Assembly (NCBI GenBank): GCA_001429555.1
Contig: LMSR01000014.1
Location: 63,556-127,555 of the forward strand
Length of the DNA: 64,000 bases
Source: Nocardioides sp. Soil797
Lineage (GTDB): Bacteria > Actinomycetota > Actinomycetes > Propionibacteriales > Nocardioidaceae
Reading direction: 5' to 3'
Shown here: piece by piece, positions 42,921-51,523 of the stretch
How positions within the stretch are numbered: the stretch's first letter is position 1
How the letters are laid out: each line of letters begins with the position of its first letter
Program-made: the position numbers and the translations under genes
Notes under the pieces: generated by a model
Told to the model about the DNA's origin: nothing
The model's input: the letters and a program-made list of their open reading frames with translations, nothing else
Database searches by the model: none

Positions 42921-44015
42921 GTGACTGGATCTCACCCGCTTCCGCTGCGGCGGAAGATCCGGCGCACCTGGGCACGCTGGCGACGCACCGGCCTCTCCGC
43001 AGACACCCTGATGCTGGCCTGCCTGGTCGCGCTCACCCTGGTCTGCGCCGCGCTCTTCGCAGCCGCCCCCGACATCTGGCCGTTGACCCTGGTGGTGCTG
43101 CCGATGTTCCTCGGGGGCCTCTTCCTCGGTCCTCGCCATCTGCCGTGGTTCCTGGTCTTCGTCCTGGGGGTGCTGGCCTTCGCGGTCACTCGGCAGGCAC
43201 AGCTGAGCCCGCGTGTGGTGATCGGCGTCGTGGTGCTGTTCCTGCTGGGCTTCATCACCCTGCTCTCGTCGTTCCGGCGCTCGAGCCTCGGAGTCGCCGG
43301 AGCCCAGGGCGAATCCATGCTCGTCGACCTGCGCGACCGGATCCTCAGCCAGGGCACGCTGCCCTCCCTGCCCGACAACTGGTACGCCGAGTCCGCCCTT
43401 CGCTCGGCCGGCGGATCGCCCTTCGCCGGAGACTTCGTGGTCGCCTCGCGACGGCCCGGGGAGACCCGGTTGGACTTCGTGGTGGTCGACGTCTCGGGCA
43501 AGGGCGAGGACGCCGGCACCCGCGCCCTGCTCCTCTCCGGGGCGTTCGGCGGCCTGCTGGGGGCACTCACCCCGGTGGAGTTCCTGCCCGCCGCGAACGA
43601 CTACCTCCTCCGGCAGAACTGGGAGGAGGGCTTCGCGACCGCGGTGCACCTCAACGTCGACCTGTCCACGGGTGACTTCACCGTCCGAACGGCGGGCCAC
43701 CCGCCGGCAGTGCAGCTGCTGGCCGGCTCCGGGAAGTGGATCGTGCACGAGTCCGAGGGCCCGGTGCTCGGACTCATCGAGGACGCCGTGTTCCACGAGG
43801 TGCACGGGCGGATGCGCTCCGGCGACGCGGTCCTGCTCTACACCGACGGCCTGGTCGAGACACCGACCCGTGACATCAGCATGGGCATCGACAAGCTCCA
43901 GGGCCAGGGGGAGCGGCTGCTGCGGATGGGCTTCGACAACGCCGCCCGCCGGCTGATCGAGTCGCTCGGCTCCCAGCAGGACGACCGGGCCCTGCTGTTG
44001 CTGCACCGCCGCTGA
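42921..44015 (+). CDS. Membrane PP2C/SpoIIE-type serine phosphatase
   Basis: A 364-residue protein with four or so N-terminal hydrophobic helices (about residues 28-110) and a SpoIIE domain: GGSPFAGDFVVASRRP, LDFVVVDVSGKGEDAGTRA, FTVRTAGHPPAV, DAVLLYTDGLVE. The Asp residues of GDF, DVSGKG and DGLVE ligate metal. Such enzymes dephosphorylate anti-anti-sigma factors of the SpoIIAA type; no partner gene is adjacent. The GTG follows AGGGGAA by about 6 nt, and a TAGAGT hexamer lies about 45 nt upstream. Confidence 0.88.
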   Translation: MTGSHPLPLRRKIRRTWARWRRTGLSADTLMLACLVALTLVCAALFAAAPDIWPLTLVVLPMFLGGLFLGPRHLPWFLVFVLGVLAFAVTRQAQLSPRVVIGVVVLFLLGFITLLSSFRRSSLGVAGAQGESMLVDLRDRILSQGTLPSLPDNWYAESALRSAGGSPFAGDFVVASRRPGETRLDFVVVDVSGKGEDAGTRALLLSGAFGGLLGALTPVEFLPAANDYLLRQNWEEGFATAVHLNVDLSTGDFTVRTAGHPPAVQLLAGSGKWIVHESEGPVLGLIEDAVFHEVHGRMRSGDAVLLYTDGLVETPTRDISMGIDKLQGQGERLLRMGFDNAARRLIESLGSQQDDRALLLLHRR

Positions 44016-44100
44016 CCCGGGCAGACGGTGCGCCACACGGTGGGCTGATTGGGTGCGCCCCGGCGCGGTGTGGCACCATGACACCGCACAAAAGTGCCGC

Positions 44101-44174
44101 GCGGATGTAGCTCAATGGTAGAGCCTCAGTCTTCCAAACTGATTACGCGGGTTCGATTCCCGTCATCCGCTCCA
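44101..44174 (+). tRNA. tRNA-Gly(TCC)
   Basis: Cloverleaf with acceptor GCGGATG/CATCCGC, D arm GCTC/GAGC, anticodon stem TCAGT/ACTGA with loop CTTCCAA (anticodon TCC), T loop TTCGATT, discriminator T and an encoded CCA. Confidence 0.95.
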
Positions 44175-44208
44175 AGTGCCCGGAAGACTTGTTCTGTGGG
44201 CAACTTGG

Positions 44209-44281
44209 CGGGGCGTAGCGTAGTGGCTAGCGCGCCTGCTTTGGGAGCAGGAGATCGCAGGTTCGAGTCCTGTCGCCCCGA
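44209..44281 (+). tRNA. tRNA-Pro(TGG)
   Basis: Acceptor CGGGGCG/CGCCCCG, anticodon stem CCTGC/GCAGG with loop TTTGGGA (anticodon TGG), T arm GCAGG/CCTGT with loop TTCGAGT, discriminator A. CCA is not encoded. It lies 34 nt after tRNA-Gly and 56 nt before tig. Confidence 0.95.
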
Positions 44282-44337
44282 CAGCCAGAACACCCGCCCC
44301 ACCGCACCATCACCCCAAAGACCTGAGGAGAAAACCT

Positions 44338-45738
44338 GTGAAGAGCGCCGTCGAGACCTTGAGCCCGACCCGGGCCAAGCTGACCGTCGAGGTGCCCTTC
44401 GAGGAGCTCAAGCCGAGCCTCGACGCGGCGTACAAGAACATCGCCCAGCAGATCAACGTGCCGGGCTTCCGCCGCGGCAAGGTGCCTCCGGCCGTGATCG
44501 ACCGTCAGGTCGGCCGCGGCGCGGTCCTTGACCAGGCGATCAACGAGGTGCTGCCGCAGAAGTACATGCAGGCACTGCAGGACAACGAGCTCGAGCCGTT
44601 GGCCCAGCCCGAGATCGAGGTGACCAAGCTCGAGGACAACGACACCCTCGAGTTCACCGCCGAGGTCGACATCAAGCCCGACTTCGAGGTCCCGTCCTAC
44701 GACGGCGTCGAGGCCGAGGTCGACGACATCGAGGTCTCCGACGCCGACGTCGAGGAGCAGGTGCAGGCTCTGCGGGAGCGCTTCGGCACCCTCAAGACCG
44801 TCGAGCGCGCGGCCGCCGACGGCGACTTCGTCACCCTCGACCTCAAGGCCAGCCAGGACGGTCAGGTGCTCGAGGGCGCCGAGGTCGCCGGCATGAGCTA
44901 CCAGGTCGGCCGTGGCGGCATGCTCGACGGCCTCGACGAGGCCCTCGTCGGCATGGCTGCCGGCGACACCAAGACCTTCGGCTCCGAGCTCGTCGGCGGC
45001 GACCTGATGGGTCAGCCGGTCGAGGTCGAGGTCAGTGTGGGTCAGGTGCAGGAGCAGGAGCTGCCCGAGGTCGACGACGAGTTCGCCCAGCTGGCCTCCG
45101 AGTTCGACACCGTCGACGAGTTCAACGACGACGTGCGTGAGCGCCTGACCCGGGGCAAGCGTCTCGAGCAGGCCGCGGAGGCCCGCGACGCAGTTCTGGA
45201 GAAGCTGCTCGAGCAGGTCTCCGTCCCGCTCCCCGAGACCCTGGTCACCGAGGAGCTCAACGCACGGCGCCAGAGCGTCGAGCAGCAGCTCATGCAGGTC
45301 GGCCAGACCATGGAGAAGTACCTCGAGGACGAGAAGCAGACCATCGAGGAGTTCGAGGCCGACCTCGACCGCCGGGTCCGCGACGCGATCACCGCGCAGT
45401 TCATCCTCGACGACATCGCGAAGAAGGAGGAGCTCGGCGTCGACCAGCAGGAGCTCTCCGAGCACCTGGTGCGCCGTGCCCAGCAGTCCGGCCAGGACCC
45501 GCAGGAGTTCGCGAACCACATGTTCGAGCACAACCACATCCCGGACCTCGTGCAGGAGATCCTGCGCGGCAAGGCGTTGGCCACGATCGTCGAGTCGGCC
45601 ACCGTCAAGGACCAGTCGGGTGCCGTGGTCGACCTGAAGAACCTGCGCCCGGACGGCACCATCGGTGAGCCCGAGGCAGAGGTCGAGGCCGACACTGCGG
45701 CAGAGCCTGCAGCAGAGGAAGCCACCGAAGAAGCCTGA
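44338..45738 (+). CDS. tig: Trigger factor
   Basis: A 466-residue ribosome-bound chaperone and peptidyl-prolyl isomerase. The N-terminal ribosome-binding domain carries the signature region INVPGFRRGKVPPAVI, a central FKBP domain spans about residues 160-245 (DGDFVTLDLKASQDG, GMAAGDTKTFG), and a long helical C-terminal arm follows, with an Ala/Glu-rich tail (EAEVEADTAAEPAAEEATEE). The start is GTG 44338 with GAGGAG upstream. Clp protease genes follow 3 kb downstream, as in many actinobacteria and firmicutes. Confidence 0.96.
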   Translation: MKSAVETLSPTRAKLTVEVPFEELKPSLDAAYKNIAQQINVPGFRRGKVPPAVIDRQVGRGAVLDQAINEVLPQKYMQALQDNELEPLAQPEIEVTKLEDNDTLEFTAEVDIKPDFEVPSYDGVEAEVDDIEVSDADVEEQVQALRERFGTLKTVERAAADGDFVTLDLKASQDGQVLEGAEVAGMSYQVGRGGMLDGLDEALVGMAAGDTKTFGSELVGGDLMGQPVEVEVSVGQVQEQELPEVDDEFAQLASEFDTVDEFNDDVRERLTRGKRLEQAAEARDAVLEKLLEQVSVPLPETLVTEELNARRQSVEQQLMQVGQTMEKYLEDEKQTIEEFEADLDRRVRDAITAQFILDDIAKKEELGVDQQELSEHLVRRAQQSGQDPQEFANHMFEHNHIPDLVQEILRGKALATIVESATVKDQSGAVVDLKNLRPDGTIGEPEAEVEADTAAEPAAEEATEEA

Positions 45739-45770
45739 GGCGAGGTCGATCCGAGAGCTCGAGTCACGAA

Positions 45771-45809
45771 CGAAGCGTCCCCGACGGAACCGGAGTCGGG
45801 GGCGCTTCG
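45771..45809 (+). terminator. Terminator hairpin after tig
   Basis: CGAAGCGTCCCCGAC (45771-45785) pairs with GTCGGGGGCGCTTCG (45795-45809), 15 bp with one G-T pair, 33 nt past the tig stop. Confidence 0.7.
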
Positions 45810-45901
45810 TCGCATCTGCAGTGGGGTCGAAGTGAACCACATCGCGTCTCACCGCGGCGTGGTTGGTTGTCGGAGAATGCGCCGGCACGCACACTGCACC
45901 C

Positions 45902-46801
45902 GTGAGCACTCCGACCCTGGCCGCCGCCCCGTGGCGGCTGTTGCGGCTGTTGGGGTTGGGCCGGTCGCCGTTGTCGCTGACCGCACCCCTGGTCCGGCCG
46001 CTCGTGCGGCCTCGTCCCGAGGAGGGGATCGGGCCTGTCCGGCTCCGCTCGGCCGGCATCGACGTACCCCTCGAGGCGGAGGCCGTGGCCGAAGCCTTCG
46101 GAAACGCCTCCGAGAGGATCGTGGTCTTCGTGCCCGCGGTCGACGAGGACGACTCGGTGTGGCAGCAGCACCTCGACCAGGTCGGCGGCACCTACGCGAG
46201 TCGGTTGGCGTCGCTTCTCGACTGGACCCCAGTCCACCTGCTGGTCGCTCCGGCGCCGCCCGGTGAGGATCCGCGTTCCCACCACGCCGCCGTCGCGGCT
46301 GCCCTGCAGCTGCTTGTCGATGCCTGGCCCGTCGACGTACGCCGGATCGCGCTGGTCGGCCACGGCACCGGAGGGCTGGTGCTCCGGGCGGCCTGTGCGA
46401 TGCAGGGCCTTGCTGCCGAGCCGTGGCGGGACCGGGTCTCCGACGTGGTGCTGCTCGGCACCCCGCACCTGGTGGTTCCGGCGGGCCGGAGCCTGGTTCC
46501 GGCCGGACGACGCGTCGACGAGGAGCTGGCCGGCATCATCACCGACGACCGGGTCGACGCAGTGGCGGAGCCGTTGCCGGGCGCCCGCTACGTGGTGATC
46601 ACCCCGCACTCCCGGCTGAAGCAGAGCCGCCTCGGGGGAGCGGTCGGGGAGCTGTTCTGGTGGCGGCACCGGTTGCCACTGCGCCCGCGTCGCGCGCGCT
46701 CGCTGTTTCCCGAAGCGACGCTGCACCACGTGCCGACCCACGAGCTCGGGCTGGCCAACCACCCCGACGTGCACCAGGCGCTGATGGCCTGGCTGGCGTG
46801 A
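45902..46801 (+). CDS. Alpha/beta-hydrolase fold protein lacking the catalytic Ser and His
   Basis: A 299-residue paralogue of the next gene's product. The family elbow reads VGHGTGGLVLRAAC instead of GHSMGG, so Gly replaces the Ser nucleophile. The C-terminal HVPTHELGLANHPDVH aligns with HVPRSDHFGLLNHPDVH and has Glu where the intact copy has its catalytic His. The fold landmarks (VVFVPAVDEDDSVWQQH, VVLLGTPHLVVPAG) are kept, suggesting a binding or scaffold role, or decay. GTG start 45902, 6 nt after CACACT. Confidence 0.8.
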   Translation: MSTPTLAAAPWRLLRLLGLGRSPLSLTAPLVRPLVRPRPEEGIGPVRLRSAGIDVPLEAEAVAEAFGNASERIVVFVPAVDEDDSVWQQHLDQVGGTYASRLASLLDWTPVHLLVAPAPPGEDPRSHHAAVAAALQLLVDAWPVDVRRIALVGHGTGGLVLRAACAMQGLAAEPWRDRVSDVVLLGTPHLVVPAGRSLVPAGRRVDEELAGIITDDRVDAVAEPLPGARYVVITPHSRLKQSRLGGAVGELFWWRHRLPLRPRRARSLFPEATLHHVPTHELGLANHPDVHQALMAWLA

Positions 46802-46890
46802 TCGTGGACTCAGTGAGTTGCATCGACCCATCCATTTGAGTGAACATATGTGCACTGAATGTTCTTCGTTCTCGCCGGAAGGAGTGCTCG

Positions 46891-48060
46891 ATGGGCGCCA
46901 CCCAACAGCCGGGAGTGGTCGACGCGCTCGGACTGCTGCCGGTCTACGGCGACGAGATCATCCTGCGCACCGTGCGTGACACGCACCGCGCCTGGGCCGG
47001 ACGCACCCACCGCGTGCTCAACCGGCTGACCGGCAACCGAGCGCGTGGGACCCAGCTACTGCACGACGGGATCTCGACCGCGGTCTACGGCTCCATCGGC
47101 GCCGGGCTCTCGCTCACCACCGTGGCCCTGCGCGCCGCCGGTTCGGCAGGGGTCGGGCCGCGCCTCGAGGACACCGCCAAGGGACGCTTCGTCAGGGCGG
47201 CCCTGAACGGCATCATCGGCGACAGGTTCGCCGACGAGGGGTCCCGCCTGGCCATCACCACCTCGGTCCGGCACGACGGCCGGGACGTGCCACTCGAGCG
47301 CGACCGACTCGCGGCCTCGTTCCCCGACGCCGGGGAGAAGGTCGCCGTCCTGCTGCACGGCCTGTCGGAGAACGAGTCCTACTGGGGCCTGCACGGCGAG
47401 ACCGTTGGGTCGACGTACGTCGACACGTTGGCCGAACTGGGCTGGACCCCGGTGCTGCTGCGCCTGAACACCGGTCGGTCGATCCGGGAGAACGGTGTCG
47501 ACGTGGCTGCTCTGATGCGGGACCTCGTGGCGACCTGGCCCGTCGAGATCTCCCGCGTCGCCCTGATCGGCCACTCGATGGGAGGCCTGGTCTCGCGCAC
47601 CGCGTGCGCGGTCGACACCGGCGATGAGCAACCGTGGAGTCGCCTGGTCAGCGACGTGATCACCCTCGGCAGCCCCCACGCCGGTGCACCGCTGGCGATC
47701 GCCGTCGGGCACGGCAGTCGGCTGTTGGCCCACCTGCCCGAGACCTCGGCGTTCGGACGGATCCTCGACCACCGCTCGGTGGGCATCGAGGACCTGGTCG
47801 ACGGCCTCGGTCACGAGGTCGCGCCGTTGCCGACCGCTCGCTATCGACTCGTGGCCGCCACCCTGACCGAGTCGGCGCGCCACCCGGTCGGCCATCTGGT
47901 CGGCGACCTCCTCGTGCGGGTGCCCTCGGCGCACGGACGATCTCGTCGACACCCCGACCTGTTTCCCGATGCCGACGTCCTGCACGTGCCACGATCCGAC
48001 CACTTCGGGTTGCTCAACCATCCCGACGTCCACACTGCGATGAGGAGCTGGTTGCGATGA
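46891..48060 (+). CDS. Alpha/beta hydrolase (lipase-like), intact paralogue
   Basis: A 389-residue hydrolase: an N-terminal extension of about 130 residues, then VAVLLHGLSENESYWG (oxyanion region), VALIGHSMGGLVSRTAC (GHSMG nucleophile elbow), VITLGSPHAGAPLA, and the terminal His in RSDHFGLLNHPDVH. The pattern resembles PGAP1/lipase class 2 enzymes. Substrate unknown. The start is ATG 46891 with GGAAGGAG 7 nt before it. Its stop overlaps the ATG of an SRPBCC gene, so the two are translationally coupled. Confidence 0.88.
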   Translation: MGATQQPGVVDALGLLPVYGDEIILRTVRDTHRAWAGRTHRVLNRLTGNRARGTQLLHDGISTAVYGSIGAGLSLTTVALRAAGSAGVGPRLEDTAKGRFVRAALNGIIGDRFADEGSRLAITTSVRHDGRDVPLERDRLAASFPDAGEKVAVLLHGLSENESYWGLHGETVGSTYVDTLAELGWTPVLLRLNTGRSIRENGVDVAALMRDLVATWPVEISRVALIGHSMGGLVSRTACAVDTGDEQPWSRLVSDVITLGSPHAGAPLAIAVGHGSRLLAHLPETSAFGRILDHRSVGIEDLVDGLGHEVAPLPTARYRLVAATLTESARHPVGHLVGDLLVRVPSAHGRSRRHPDLFPDADVLHVPRSDHFGLLNHPDVHTAMRSWLR

Positions 48061-48518
48061 GTGCCGATCGGGAGCTGCGGGCCGAGACCGTCATCGACGC
48101 CCCCGTGGAGCAGGTGTGGGCCGTGCTGGCCGACCTGTCCCGCATGCCCGAGCTCAGTGACGAGACGGTGCGCATGCTGCCGCTCCGGGGTGGCGACCTG
48201 CGCGTCGGGCGGACCTACCTCGGCATCAACCGGCGCAAGCTGGTGGTCTGGCCGACGCGCAACGTCGTTGCCGAGGTCGAGCCGCAGCGTCGGCTCAGCT
48301 GGGACACCACTTCCAGCGGTGCGCGCTGGATCTACGAGCTCGCGGCCGAGGGCGAGCACACCCGGGTGACGCACCGCCGCCCGGTGCCGCGCCGGCTCAC
48401 GGGCGTGAGCCGGATCTTCGCCCCGTTGGCCCTCGGTGGCAGCGAGGAGCACGCCGATGAGCTCGAGCAGGGGATGGCCCAGACCCTGGTGCGGCTGAAG
48501 CGGGCTGTCGAGGGCTGA
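48057..48518 (+). CDS. SRPBCC (START-like) family protein
   Basis: A 153-residue protein with the helix-grip opening [20 protein letters not shown] and [14 protein letters not shown]. This is the polyketide cyclase/dehydrase-type SRPBCC family, which binds hydrophobic ligands or lipids. Coupled to the hydrolase (ATGA overlap), which suggests a common lipid-like substrate. Confidence 0.85.
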   Translation: MSADRELRAETVIDAPVEQVWAVLADLSRMPELSDETVRMLPLRGGDLRVGRTYLGINRRKLVVWPTRNVVAEVEPQRRLSWDTTSSGARWIYELAAEGEHTRVTHRRPVPRRLTGVSRIFAPLALGGSEEHADELEQGMAQTLVRLKRAVEG

Positions 48519-48525
48519 TCCCGAG

Positions 48526-48569
48526 CCGACGCCCTGCCGACGCCCTGCCGGTGCTCGCCCGGTGCTCGC
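48526..48569. repeat. Two adjoining 11-bp tandem duplications
   Basis: CCGACGCCCTG occurs twice (48526-48536, 48537-48547) and CCGGTGCTCGC twice (48548-48558, 48559-48569) in the gap upstream of clpP1. No function seen. Confidence 0.7.
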
Positions 48570-48640
48570 CCGGTGGTCTGCCCGGTGGCCCTGCCGGGGC
48601 TGGGTGCGGGCTGGGCGCGTGCTGGGCCACGGCCTGCGGA

Positions 48641-48658
48641 ATCTGCTGTGGGCGAACA
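48641..48658. promoter_or_regulatory. ClgR-like operator before clpP1
   Basis: The minus strand reads GTTCGC-CCACA-GCA. The described ClgR box of Streptomyces is GTTCGC-N5-GCG, so one position differs. It lies 51 nt before the clpP1 start and just upstream of the TAGTGT hexamer, where an activator would bind. Confidence 0.4.
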
Positions 48659-48695
48659 GGGGTGTCAGACGCGTGGATGTGTCGGTCCGGGCGGC

Positions 48696-48701
48696 TAGTG
48701 T
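48696..48701 (+). promoter_or_regulatory. -10-like TAGTGT for clpP1
   Basis: TAGTGT ends 7 nt before the GTG at 48709. Confidence 0.5.
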
Positions 48702-48708
48702 CGCTCTC

Positions 48709-49368
48709 GTGAACCAGAATCAGAGCCAGACCAATGAGCCCCGGAGCGCCGTGGGTGTCGAAGCCAACGGTGGCGGCGCGTCCTACGGGCTGGACGACCA
48801 CATCTATCAGCGGTTGCTGCGCGAGCGCATCGTGTTCCTCGGCTCCGAGGTGCGCGACCAGAACGCCAACGCGATCTGCGCCCAGTTGCTGCTGCTGTCG
48901 GCCGAAGACCCAGAGGCCGACATCTTCCTGCACATCAACAGCCCCGGTGGCTCCGTCGACGCCGGCATGGCGATCTACGACACGATGAACTACATCCCCA
49001 ACGACGTCGCGACCGTCGGCATGGGCCTGGCTGCCTCGATGGGCCAGTTCCTGCTCTGTGCCGGCGCCAAGGGCAAGCGCTATGCGCTCCCGCACGCGCG
49101 GATCATGATGCACCAGCCCTCGGGCGGCATCGGTGGCTCGGCCTCCGACATCAAGATCCAGGCCCAGCAGAGCCTGCTGCTCAAGAAGCAGCTCGGTGAG
49201 CTCATCGCCCAGCACACCGGTCGCACGGTCGAGGAGATCGAGCGCGACTCCGACCGTGACCGCTGGTTCACCCCCGACGAGGCACTCGAGTACGGCCTCA
49301 TCGACCAGGTGATCACCAACGCCCGCGAGACCGCCGACTCCGGCCGCCCGGCCCACGGTAAGGACTGA
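48709..49368 (+). CDS. clpP1: ATP-dependent Clp protease proteolytic subunit ClpP1
   Basis: A 219-residue serine peptidase. The oxyanion region is [19 protein letters not shown], the catalytic Ser is in [17 protein letters not shown], the His in [11 protein letters not shown], and the Asp in the [10 protein letters not shown] region. In actinobacteria ClpP1 and ClpP2 form a mixed tetradecamer that needs ClpX or ClpC. I use GTG 48709, which leaves an Asn/Gln/Ser-rich propeptide; an in-frame GTG 36 nt upstream also exists. One nt separates it from clpP2. Confidence 0.95.
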   Translation: MNQNQSQTNEPRSAVGVEANGGGASYGLDDHIYQRLLRERIVFLGSEVRDQNANAICAQLLLLSAEDPEADIFLHINSPGGSVDAGMAIYDTMNYIPNDVATVGMGLAASMGQFLLCAGAKGKRYALPHARIMMHQPSGGIGGSASDIKIQAQQSLLLKKQLGELIAQHTGRTVEEIERDSDRDRWFTPDEALEYGLIDQVITNARETADSGRPAHGKD

Positions 49369-49369
49369 C

Positions 49370-49978
49370 ATGAACTACTACATCCCGCAGTGGGAAGAGC
49401 GCACCTCCTACGGTGTGCGCCGGATCGACCCCTACGCCAAGCTGTTCGAGGACCGCATCATCTTCCTCGGCACCCCGATCAGCGACGACATCGCGAACGC
49501 GGTGATGGCGCAGCTGCTGTGCCTCGAGTCGATGGACCCCGACCGCGACATCTCCATCTACATCAACAGCCCCGGTGGCTCGTTCACCGCGCTGACCGCG
49601 ATCTACGACACGATGCGCTTCATCAAGCCCGAGGTGCAGACCGTGTGCCTGGGCCAGGCTGCCTCGGCTGCCGCCGTACTGCTCGCCGCCGGTGCGCCGG
49701 GCAAGCGCCTGGCGCTGCCGAACAGTCGCATCCTGATCCACCAGCCCTACACCGAGGGCCAGGGCGGCCAGATCTCCGACCTGGAGATCCAGGCCAACGA
49801 GATCATCCGCATGCGCAAGATGCTCGAGACGATGATCGCCGAGCACACCGGCAAGGACGTCGACGACGTCAGCCGCGACATCGAGCGCGACAAGATCCTC
49901 ACCGCCGACGCGGCCGTCGAATACGGCCTGGTCGACGCGATCCTCGAGTCCCGCAAGGCGCTCCCCGCGCTCGCTTGA
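49370..49978 (+). CDS. clpP2: ATP-dependent Clp protease proteolytic subunit ClpP2
   Basis: A 202-residue ClpP with [19 protein letters not shown], catalytic Ser in [16 protein letters not shown], His in [15 protein letters not shown] and Asp in [11 protein letters not shown]. The Ala-rich stretch around the Ser (QAASAAA) is typical of actinobacterial ClpP2. The ATG lies 1 nt after the clpP1 stop, so equal expression of both subunits is expected. Confidence 0.95.
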   Translation: MNYYIPQWEERTSYGVRRIDPYAKLFEDRIIFLGTPISDDIANAVMAQLLCLESMDPDRDISIYINSPGGSFTALTAIYDTMRFIKPEVQTVCLGQAASAAAVLLAAGAPGKRLALPNSRILIHQPYTEGQGGQISDLEIQANEIIRMRKMLETMIAEHTGKDVDDVSRDIERDKILTADAAVEYGLVDAILESRKALPALA

Positions 49979-50066
49979 TCTGGAGCGGACCCCGTGTCTG
50001 GCGGCACGAAGCGGCAGGCGCGGGGTACCGTCGAGAAGTTGATTTGCAGAGGAAGGAAGACCGCCC

Positions 50067-51353
50067 GTGGCACGCATTGGTGACGGAGGCGACCTGTTGA
50101 AGTGTTCTTTCTGCGGGAAGAGCCAGAAGCAGGTCAAGAAGTTGATCGCCGGTCCGGGCGTCTACATCTGTGATGAGTGCATCGATCTCTGCAACGAGAT
50201 CATCGAGGAGGAGCTCAGCGAGCGCTCCGACGTCGGTCTCGAGGAGCTGCCGAAGCCGAAGGAGATCTTCGACTTCCTCAACTCCTACGTGATCGGCCAG
50301 GAGCACGCAAAGAAGTCCCTCGCGGTGGCTGTCTACAACCACTACAAGCGGGTGCAGGCTGGGGCCAACGAGCCCGCGTCGGGCAAGCACGCCAAGGACG
50401 AGGTCGTCGAGGTCGCCAAGTCCAACATCTTGGTGATGGGTCCCACCGGCTGTGGCAAGACCTACCTGGCCCAGACCCTGGCCCGAATGCTCAACGTGCC
50501 CTTCGCCATCGCCGACGCCACCGCGCTCACCGAGGCAGGCTATGTCGGCGAGGACGTCGAGAACATCCTCCTCAAGCTGATCCAGGCCGCTGACTACGAC
50601 GTCAAGAAGGCCGAGACCGGCATCATCTACATCGACGAGATCGACAAGGTCGCCCGCAAGGCCGAGAACCCGTCGATCACCCGCGACGTCTCCGGCGAAG
50701 GTGTCCAGCAGGCGTTGCTGAAGATCATCGAGGGCACCCAGGCCTCGGTGCCGCCGCAGGGTGGGCGCAAGCACCCCCACCAGGAGTTCATCCAGATCGA
50801 CACCACCAACATCCTGTTCATCGTGGGCGGTGCCTTCGCAGGCCTCGACCACATCGTCGAGCAGCGGGTGGGCAAGAAGACGCTCGGCTTCACCGCCGAC
50901 GTGCGTGGCCAGGCCGAGCGCGAGGCCGAGGACCTGATGGCCCTGGTGCGTCCCGAGGACCTGACCAAGTTCGGCCTGATCCCCGAGTTCATCGGCCGGC
51001 TGCCGCTGATCACCAGTGTCTCCAAGCTCGACCAGGATGCGCTGGTGCAGATCCTCACCGAGCCGCGCAACGCGCTGGTCAAGCAGTACCAGAAGCTCTT
51101 CGCGATCGACGGTGTCGAGCTGGAATTCACCGACGACGCGATCGCCGCGATCGCCGACCGGGCGCTCGAGCGTGGCACCGGAGCACGCGGACTGCGCGCG
51201 ATCATCGAGGAGGTGCTCCTCCACGTGATGTATGACGTCCCGTCCCGCGGCGACATCGCCAAGGTCGTGGTCAACCGTGAGGTCGTCGAGGACAACGTGA
51301 ACCCGACGCTCATCCCGCGCGAGGCCGAGCCGAAGAAGAAGAAGTCGGCCTGA
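50067..51353 (+). CDS. clpX: ATP-dependent Clp protease ATP-binding subunit ClpX
   Basis: A 428-residue AAA+ unfoldase. The N-terminal zinc domain has CSFCGKSQ and CDECIDLC; the Walker A is [12 protein letters not shown], Walker B in [13 protein letters not shown], pore loop [10 protein letters not shown], and the IGF-type loop for docking on ClpP lies around residues 260-275 ([12 protein letters not shown]). The start is GTG 50067 with GGAAGGAAG upstream. The adjacency to clpP1P2 shows the ClpXP machine. Confidence 0.96.
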   Translation: MARIGDGGDLLKCSFCGKSQKQVKKLIAGPGVYICDECIDLCNEIIEEELSERSDVGLEELPKPKEIFDFLNSYVIGQEHAKKSLAVAVYNHYKRVQAGANEPASGKHAKDEVVEVAKSNILVMGPTGCGKTYLAQTLARMLNVPFAIADATALTEAGYVGEDVENILLKLIQAADYDVKKAETGIIYIDEIDKVARKAENPSITRDVSGEGVQQALLKIIEGTQASVPPQGGRKHPHQEFIQIDTTNILFIVGGAFAGLDHIVEQRVGKKTLGFTADVRGQAEREAEDLMALVRPEDLTKFGLIPEFIGRLPLITSVSKLDQDALVQILTEPRNALVKQYQKLFAIDGVELEFTDDAIAAIADRALERGTGARGLRAIIEEVLLHVMYDVPSRGDIAKVVVNREVVEDNVNPTLIPREAEPKKKKSA

Positions 51354-51523
51354 TCCGTCCCACCGTGTGCTGCGGCTGACCGATCCGTCGGACCACGCGG
51401 CCCAGGGCCCCGAGCGGGCCATGGGCCGCGTAGTCCATTTTGGCCATTTCCCTTGTCTGATGCGGTGTTTGCCGCTGGTGGGCGACAGAATGGTCCAGTC
51501 CAGTCCAGCGGTCCGGGAAGTCG

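Noticed and set aside
46846..46873. SOS/LexA-like box (GAACATATGTGC, and GAACAT...ATGTTC) before the 46891 hydrolase gene
   Set aside because: The actinobacterial box GAAC-N4-GTTC is not matched at the second half, the wider repeat has the wrong spacing, and the gene has no DNA-repair link.
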